From assembly GCF_004027225.2 (NCBI RefSeq), contig NC_044278.2, forward strand, positions 57,467,743-57,531,742: a DNA stretch of 64,000 nucleotides. The letters run 5' to 3'. Of the stretch, positions 24,001-33,000 are shown piece by piece; the first letter of the stretch is position 1; each line of letters opens with the position of its first letter. The notes under the pieces are model-generated. The model was not told the origin of the DNA. It ran no database searches and saw only the letters and a list, made by a program, of their open reading frames with translations. The position numbers and the translations under genes are program-made. Source of the stretch: Strigops habroptila. Taxonomy: Eukaryota; Chordata; Aves; Psittaciformes; Psittacidae.

Positions 24001-27000
24001 TGGGAGAATAATGGTTTCTTATTTTTGCTTGTAAATAATCTGTTAAATGGAATTTATAAAGTGCAATTTGAATATTTTTATAGGGTTTACATTTTTGAGG
24101 GAAAAATTACTTGATCAGCTTTATCATTTTGTTGGTCAGTGTGTTTGTTGTATTTGGTGTTGTTACATGACTGATTTGTGTGTGTTTTTTAATGCCACAG
24201 CAACCTAAGAAATAGAGGAAGTTCACTTTGTGACATTGCTATACTTGTAGTTGACATCATGCATGGTTTGGAGCCACAGACAATTGAATCAATAAATCTG
24301 TTGAAATCGAAGAAATGTCCCTTTATAGTAGCTCTCAACAAGGTAAGGTAGCTTTTTACTCTAACAGTGTGCTTTTCTACTCAGAGAATATTTGGCATCT
24401 GGACAATTTTCTGTTTCCTTCTGTGAACTTGAATTGCTTGTGTAGAGCCTGAAGCAGTGGCTGTTCAATCCTCTCTTGCATTTTTCATGCCGTTGGTACT
24501 CTGATGGCTTTATGGGAGCTTTGCAGAACAATCTATTATAGCTCTTCTCTGAGTCCTTATTGATCACTTTCTTAACTTCTGTGTATGAAGTGCTTCTGGA
24601 AGTTGTATTTCAGTTGTTTTTTGTTCTTGCGCCCACTTCCTGCTTTCTGTGCATTTTCTGATGAAACTAAAAGAGAACTTAGAAGTGCCCAAGAAGTGTG
24701 GGAGAAGGCTGAAGTGTTCATGTGCAGTGTGAAAATTGCAGTATTCTTTGAAAAATGAGCATTAAGATTGAAGGTGGTTGGAACTGAGGAGGCCATTATC
24801 TTGTGGCCAAAACCAGCTGCTTTAAAAAATAAACCCCAACTATTAGATGGAAAGGTATTAGGCCTATACTAAGCCTGAGATTAAATAGCCAACAGTTCTT
24901 GCATTTCAGGTTATAGTTCTATTATTTGACCAGGTTATAATCCATTTTCTAAAGATGTAGTTTTGATTTGTGCAGCAAATGTAATAGTTTCTTGGACTAT
25001 GTCCTTCCTGCTTTGAAAAATCTTGCTTATGGAAGTATTTCTGAAGTACGCATTTGTGTCTCTTGAACAACCTGCCTGTGATCCCTTCTCTGTAGCAACT
25101 TGGGAGGGGGTTCAAATTCCAGAAAGTTTAAAAAAACCCAGTAAGTTTTAAAAATTCTCTATAAAATTAGTAGTCTCTTCTCAGGAAAAAAAACCTTCAT
25201 TTTTTTTATGCATGTAAAGCTCTTTGTGGGTCTCTTCCTTCTGAATGTTTTACCTCAAAACTTGATGCAATTAATGTGTATGAACTGTTCCCATATGAAC
25301 GTATATTATTTTAGCTTCAATTTTTAAAACTTGAAGTAGTATTGCTATCATAAAATACTGTTTGACATTGCGTAAATACACAGACAGAGATAAATATAGC
25401 AGCTAAAAGCAAATAAAAAGTTTTAATTTGATTACTGGGGCACATAGCTGGCTGGTTGTGTTGCCTGGTAAAGTATTTCTCACAGACGGTGCTGCCTAAG
25501 CATAAAGATGCCCTTTAAGCTGTGTGAGATGACATATTGCTGTATTTTCAAGATTGATAGGTTATATGACTGGAAAAAAAGTCCAGATACAGATGTAGCC
25601 ATCACCTTAAAGAAGCAGAAAAAGAATACGAAAGATGAATTTGAAGAGCGTGCAAAAGCGATCATAGTGGAGTTTGCCAAACAGGTAGGCTGGGATATTT
25701 GAGGTTCTTTAGTTAACAAAAGTGATAGAAAGGGTGGTGTGCTTTGGGTGGGTGGGGTTTTGTTTGGGGTTTCTTTTGGGGTTTTTATCTTCCCTTTCCA
25801 CACAACAACTCAGAACATCAAGAGAACTGTTTCATCTCTTCTGACACATTGGTGTTTACCTCTCATGAACCGAAATCTGCTGCTGTTTAAATGAATCTCT
25901 AACTGCTCTGTCCTTCAGAGCGCTACTTTGGAGAAAAGTAGCAACTAATAGCTGTGCTTGGTCAGCGGAGTCATGAATAGCAGATTAAGTTTTCTGTCCC
26001 TGTTCTTTCTGTCTTTGGGAATCGCCTGAGAGAATCCCATCTGTCTCTTGTTCCCTTGGACGCTGGCAGGGCATGAATCACATCAGTTGTGGGAACTTCT
26101 GTTGGTGACATACAATGCTGTCTAGAAGCTAGATGTGGTAATTAGCTTTGTACAGTTATCCCATACAGCTTTCAAGTGTGGGTCGAGGCTTCAAGTTCCA
26201 TAGCATCCTGTCAGTAACCATGTGTTTTGTTAAAAAATTGGGATTTAAGAAATGCATTAGTAATTGGCTGGGGCTGAATGTTACTGTTAATACTGATGTG
26301 TACATATGTTTTCCCCTATATAACTATTAATCCTGATTCCAGGGCTTGAACGCTGCCTTGTTTTATGAGAATAAGGATCCCCGCACTTTTGTTTCTCTTG
26401 TACCTACCTCTGCTCACACAGGGGATGGCATGGGAAGTCTGATAGCTCTTCTCGTTGAACTAACGCAAACTATGCTGACCAAGAGGCTGGCTGAGTGTCA
26501 GGAGCTGAGAGCTCAAGTCATGGAGGTAATTCAGCAGCTGTTCTTTGAAATTCATCTAGAATCACAGAAGGGTTTGGGTTGGAAGGGACCTTGAAGATCA
26601 TCTAGTTCCAACCCCCTGCCATGGGCAGGGACACCTTCCACTAGACCAGGTTGCTCAAAGCCCCGTCCAGCCTGGCCTTGAACACTGCCAGGGATGGGGC
26701 AGCCACAGCTTCTCTGGGCAACCTGTGCCAGTGTCTCACCACCCTCACAGTAAATTCCTCCCTGCCCTTCCCCTTTCTTCCTGGTAAAAAAAGGTGTGTT
26801 TGAAGTGCTTAAATCAGACTCTTTCCCCCTTTCATTCAGGTTAAAGCACTGCCAGGCATGGGCACTACCATAGATGTTATTTTGATTAATGGACGCCTGA
26901 AAGAAGGAGACACCATTATTGTTCCTGGGGTTGAAGGTCCCATAGTAACTCAGATCAGAGGTCTTCTGCTGCCTCCTCCTATGAAGGAGCTACGAGTTAA

Positions 27001-30000
27001 GGTATGGAAACTGCTTAGTGTATTGACATTGAGAGAAGATTTTGAACCAGAAAAAAATGCAGTATGCAGGAAGGAGTTAAAGGGGAAGACAGGGCACGTC
27101 TAGTGTTTCTGTGAATATACTTGTATAGACCTATTGGCATGTCTGCTGTAACAGTGGCAAAGAGGGATCCAGGAGTTGCCTTGTGGTGAGGATTACAATG
27201 TGGATGCTTTAGGAAGTGATTCAAGCATGTGGCTGCCTGTGAGAGAGGGAGATGCCCATCTTAAATAGAAACTGGAATGTACTATACAGTGACTTGGGAG
27301 TTAAACCCCACTTTATTAATAATACATACTTTAATAACAAAAATCATGTGCACTTGGATTTGGGTAAAGTGGACAGAGGAGTTTCTTGCCGTGGTTGGTG
27401 CGTGGTGGTGACCAGGACTTCTCCTGAATCTGCTGCCCTTGTTGTAACAGACTGGGGAGACAGTGAATTGGAGATGCTGCCTCTTTACTTTCTGTGGGAG
27501 GAGGAGGAGAGCCACAAAAACAAAAGGCTATAAATACATTAATACATACATTAATGCATACAATTCAAAGATGATGGAAAAATCAGAGCAGCTCTTACTC
27601 CTTCTCTTTAAAAGGGAAGGAGTAAGTGTCTGCACAGATTTTGTTTAATGCAAAGAAATCCATACAGATAACCTAGGTGAATGTCATAGGATGGGCCTTA
27701 AAGGTTTGGTTTAGAGATGGAAAACTAGTGTTGGGGTTCTAATCTAAGGCTGCAACTGTTGTCCTGTGCCTCATTTCACTGGAGAACTGTGTCCCTGCAG
27801 GCCACCGTTGTTCCTAGTGTTTAATCGAGTCTGTTCCTGCAAACTTAAATACTCCTGTAAAGTAGAACTAGTAATTGCTGGGGCCTGTGTTGGTGTTCTC
27901 TCCCTGCCATGGTGATGCTCTGTTGTGAGACCATTGTGGCCCCAGAGGTGCTGAAGGATACAGTACTGAGGCCGAGGTGGAATCTGAGCAAGTGCTGCTT
28001 GGCCTGATAGAAATAGGAAGGCAAGAGCTGCTCTTTCCCGTTGTGTGTGTGGTGTTCTGATCAGCTGGGGGTAGGACAGTTGCCCTGGAGAATCTAAGTG
28101 AGGTTTCCTGCTCTGGTGCGCAGCTTTACAGCAATAACTTGGAAATGGCTAGAGAGTGGCAAAAGGAAAATTGACACTTATGCCTAGGTTATGTTCTCTG
28201 CTTTGTTGGAAGCTGCTTGATACATGGGTATCTCCATGTATCGAGAGATGCTCGATTCATTGGTACCATGGGGAATGAATTGAATGAATTGAAAACATGT
28301 CTATTTGCTTCCCTTTATTTCAAGCAGAAGATAAACTGGTGTGTGAAACTCTTACGAGACTCACAGGGGTATTTTTGCGGGCCTGAATAGCAATGTAACA
28401 GATCACAGGTTTCCATCTTCAGATGTGTTTCTGCACTTTTGGTGGGAGATGGAGTATGGGGTACCAGCACCATGATGAAAAACACTGGATTGGGAACCTC
28501 TAGCTGGGGAGGTAGATCTAGGGAAGCTGGCTGGTTTGGTTTCTTTTTGAGGCAGGCAGCGAGGAAACACTTCAGTTCAGCCTGTCCACGGGGGAATTGT
28601 CAGCCTTGAAATAAGACCCAAATTTTGGGGTGGAGGGCTAAAGAATAGAGGCTTACAGGAGCAAAGTGCTTACTAGGGAAAGAAGCTGCCTGGCAGTTTT
28701 AAGGAAAGGATGGGACATCTCCTAAACAAAAGAAATGAAGAAACAAACCAGAAAAATCCCTCCAATATTGCTTTAAAGGTCCTCAGAAGTAACTGCTTTC
28801 ATGATGCCTTAGAGCCATGCCCTGAATGGGGAGAGATCTTCAAGGTTCCCTGGGTGGGGAGGAACACCTGGGAAATGGAGCATGGAAGTAGGTACATGAG
28901 AAGGCGGGATCCTCCAGTGGGAAAATGAGGCAGCTCTTCCCACACGGAGTTTGGGCTGTGTTAGCTAAACTTTGGTGCTTCAGTTAAGCTATTGCCATCC
29001 TCACCTTACTTACCTATGGGGCTGAATTTGGGGGTTTTCGTAGTGAGCCTATCACTGTCTGCCCTTTTCCAGTATATATTCCTTTTTGGCTTCGGCTGCC
29101 TTCCCTGTTTTTAGATGACTCCCCCTGCTGTGCCACCCTTGGCAGGGGTGGGGGTTATCAGAAGAGAGAGTGAACCATGCAGACCAAACCGTGCAAAGCA
29201 GAGAAAATCAGTAGTGAAAGATGGGAACTGCTGGGCTCTGCCATCACGCTCTGCGCTTTGCTTCTGGGTGGCAAGTTCTTCAGCTGCTCAGCACTACCTT
29301 GTGTTGCTGTGTGGCAGCTACATGAACTCTTTGTATTCTCCTTTTCAGAACCAGTATGAAAAGCACAAAGAGGTCGTTGCTGCTCAAGGTGTGAAGATTC
29401 TTGGGAAAGATTTGGAAAAAACATTGGCTGGTTTGCCACTGCTTGTAGCTTACAAAGAGGATGAAGTCCCAGTCCTCAAGGTGAGATGGCTCATGGTGAA
29501 ATAAGGTGCTTTAAGGGTAATGGAGTTCTCTGGTGATCACAGAATCGTAGAATGGTTTGGGTTGGAAGGGACCTTGAAGATCATCTAGTTCCAACCCCCT
29601 GCCATGGGCAGGGACACCTTCCACTAGACCAGGTTGCTCCAAGCCCCATCCAGCCTGGCCTTGAACACTGCCAGGGATGGGGCAGCCACAGCTTCTCTGG
29701 GCAAACCAAGCGAGGAAGCTCACTCAAATGTTGAAATCTTGGTACGCAAATAACTTGCTTTTTTTGGTCATGTTTTAAAGTCTCTTACAATAACATACTG
29801 TTGTTGCCTTGTGTCCACGTGAAGCATTAGCGTTGTGATGTTTTATTATCTTAGTGTTTCCCTGATCATCTGCTGGGGTGTCTCTGCTGGTAAAGTAAGG
29901 TTTGAAAACAAGGATCGCAGCAGGGTTTGACTCTGTGTTAATTACTGATTTGGTGTTTGTAGTAATGTATGCATATATTTCAATTAAATTATTAGGCAAA

Positions 30001-33000
30001 TATGTGCTAGTGCAGTTCTTCAGACCATCGTAATTGCAAAGCTGATTTGAGACTCTCATAGTAGGTTTCTTTTGTGACTCACACTTTAAAAATGGCAGAG
30101 GAAAGAATGTAGCCATCTTAAAACCAAAACTGAGTTGAGATGCTCCACTTTAAAAAGGAAACTAGCATGTTGGTAGTTTACTTTTAACCATAGTTTTAAT
30201 TATCCTTCTGTCAACTTCTGTCTTGCCTTTAAACCGGGGGTTAGTCTTTCAGGTCCTCCAAATACGGACTTTGTTGCTGGGTACATCTGAGTATGTGCAT
30301 AAAGGCTACTAGTAGTAGATACGTGATGGCTTAAAGTAAATGGCAACACCCATTTATCTGTCAGGAAAAGACTGAGTGTTTGGGTTTAAGAGGTCTGGGC
30401 TGTTAAAGGGTTTTAACTTCTCTGAAGGCAGCACAATGGCCTTCCTTGCTGGTCTGACGTCCTCTGCTTTGTATCTAGGCCTGAGGAACGTTCAGAATCT
30501 TCTCCAGCTCATGGTTTTAGGAGTGTCTGCTTTCATTGTTGATCCTCTGGCAACCAAAGGAGTTGCCACACACTGTGGGGTGGATGTTCAGTCAGTCTTG
30601 TCAGCAGAAACTTAAGAGTGCTGGGGAGAGCTGTGTGTAGTCTCCAGAGAAATGCTACTAACTCCCAAGATGAGCATCTGCTTTGTGTTACGTGATCACC
30701 TTCTTGCAAAATCCTCAAGCCTAATTCAGTTCAGACTTTTCTAATGGTAGGAACAAGCAGCAGCATGTCCCAGGGCTGCATATGACTTGTACTGCAGGTC
30801 TGTGTCAGTGTGGCTGTCACATGCTTCCAGAAGCTCATGAACAGAAAGACTTTGCACCCTGAGGCATAAAGAGCAACAGAACTAAAACTTGCTTTTTTCT
30901 CTTTTTTTTTTTTTTCCCCCCTAAAGGATGAACTAATACATGAACTGAAGCAAACACTGAATGCAATCAAATTAGAAGAGAAAGGGGTTTATGTCCAGGC
31001 TTCTACTTTAGGCTCTTTAGAAGCATTACTTGAATTTCTTAAAACATCAGAAGTGCCAGTAAGTACTTGTGTGCTCTGTCTGATGATGTTGTTTCTGCAT
31101 CAGATTGGTGACTGACTTATGTGGCTTTCTCCTTCAACAGTATTCAGGAATTAATATAGGTCCTGTCCATAAAAAAGACGTTATGAAGGCATCGGTTATG
31201 TTGGAGCATGACCCACAGTGAGTAACTTCTTTGCTTTATTTACCATGTTGATAAACGTGCAGTGGTGTTTGAGTAATGCCCTCTCCTCAGCTCGGGTTCT
31301 GTGGTCTGTCTCAAACTGTTTTGACTTCTGTCTGCTTACAGATACGCAGTCATTCTGGCTTTTGACGTGAGGATCGAACGTGATGCACAGGAAATGGCTG
31401 ATAGTTTAGGAGTTCGAATTTTTAGTGCTGAAATAATTTATCATTTATTTGATGCCTTCACAAAATATAGACAAGACTACAAAAAACAGAAACAAGAGGA
31501 ATTCAAGTAAGTAAGAGCAATCCTGTTCTGGATGCTTCCCAAATAAGTGCCTCAGTTATTTTAGTATAAATGAAACTGCCTTTAACTTTTTCCCAAATAA
31601 TTATTATTTAGCATGTAGTTCTGATGGGAAGGAAGGAGAGAAGAAGAGAGGACAGTAAATTGTTAGTTTTCAAGAATTCAGTACTCCAGTCTAATTGTTT
31701 ACATGTGTGATTAGGCTCAGTAGGGCAAGAACTGTGAAGCAGTTGTAAGACTGAGCTGAAACATATCTTGTAATAGGGAGTGTTTTTGCTAAGGTTTGCT
31801 TTGCGTGCTTGGCTTCTGTTCCCGGGCTGTGACAAATGAGTTAGTCTTGCAGAGTTAAGAAAACAAAAGGGATTTGGATTCTATTGTTTCATGTTTGTGC
31901 AATTCCAGTGTACAGGGCTTTATTCTGATTGCGGTAACATGGATATGCAGCAGCATAGGGACCCAGGGACCCAGAATTAATCTTTGGAATCTGTTACTGG
32001 GTGATCCTCAGTAAAGTAAGGACAGTCAAGGTAAATGAAAACATGTTTCATTTCACGTTGATCCCAAGTTGAGTTTGTACCTCAGTGTTTGAACATATTT
32101 GTTCACTTTACAAACAAAAATCTTAGATTTTTGGAGACCCTCTGATGAGCTGAGGCAATAATATTTCTACTCCTGTGCTCTTCTGAGACTGTAATTACAC
32201 TGTACAACTACTGTTCTTTGGTCTTGGTCTTAGTTGACTGCCCAAGCCAGTCAAAATAAAACCTATGCCAGCCAAGCCTGATTATTGTCCCCTATCATTC
32301 TTGAAGATTGAGTATTGACTAGAATTAGCATGATTGGGAAAGAGTTTTTGCCTGCTTGATTTCTCTCCAAGAAAATAAATGCCCAAGAAGTGTGGGAGAA
32401 GGCTGAAGTGTTCATGTCGTGTACACTGTTCCAGTACATCTATTGCAAAATGCCTTTTCTTTGTCATCTTCCAGGCATATAGCAGTGTTTCCTTGCAAGA
32501 TGAAAATACTCCCTCAGTTCATTTTCAACTCTCGTGACCCAATAGTGATGGGTGTAGTTGTGGAGGCCGGCCAGGTGAAGCAGGGGACTCCCATGTGTGT
32601 ACCTAGCAAAAATGTAAGTAAGCGCCTCTTCTGTGGATACTTGATTGACTCGGTACTTCCTGGGATGATGCACCAGGAAATGCTTGGATGCCCTTCCCCA
32701 GTGCACAGAGTTTTGGTGGGAGATGAGATTCAGGCTTTTACCAGCCAGGAGACTTGATCTCATCAGCCCTCTTGCTGCTCTGTGCTGGAAGAGAGCAGTC
32801 CTGTATGCAGGAGCAGCCAGAAGCGTTGCTGGGTGGGCACCTGCCAGTGAGCCACCTGCCTTCCCCACTGCAAGTTGTGTATTGTGATGTCAAGTAAGGA
32901 GCAGAATTGTCATTCCTGGTAGCTAGTAAGGTGGAAAGTCAACCTGGGACACTCTAAAGGATAACAAATTGGTATTCCAGATGAACTGTGGGTGGGGGGA

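Noticed and set aside
29115..29504. 129-codon open frame ending in EIF5B exon 18
   Set aside because: It is exon 18 with read-through from the intron. The intron part has no family similarity and the conserved exon starts at 29349.
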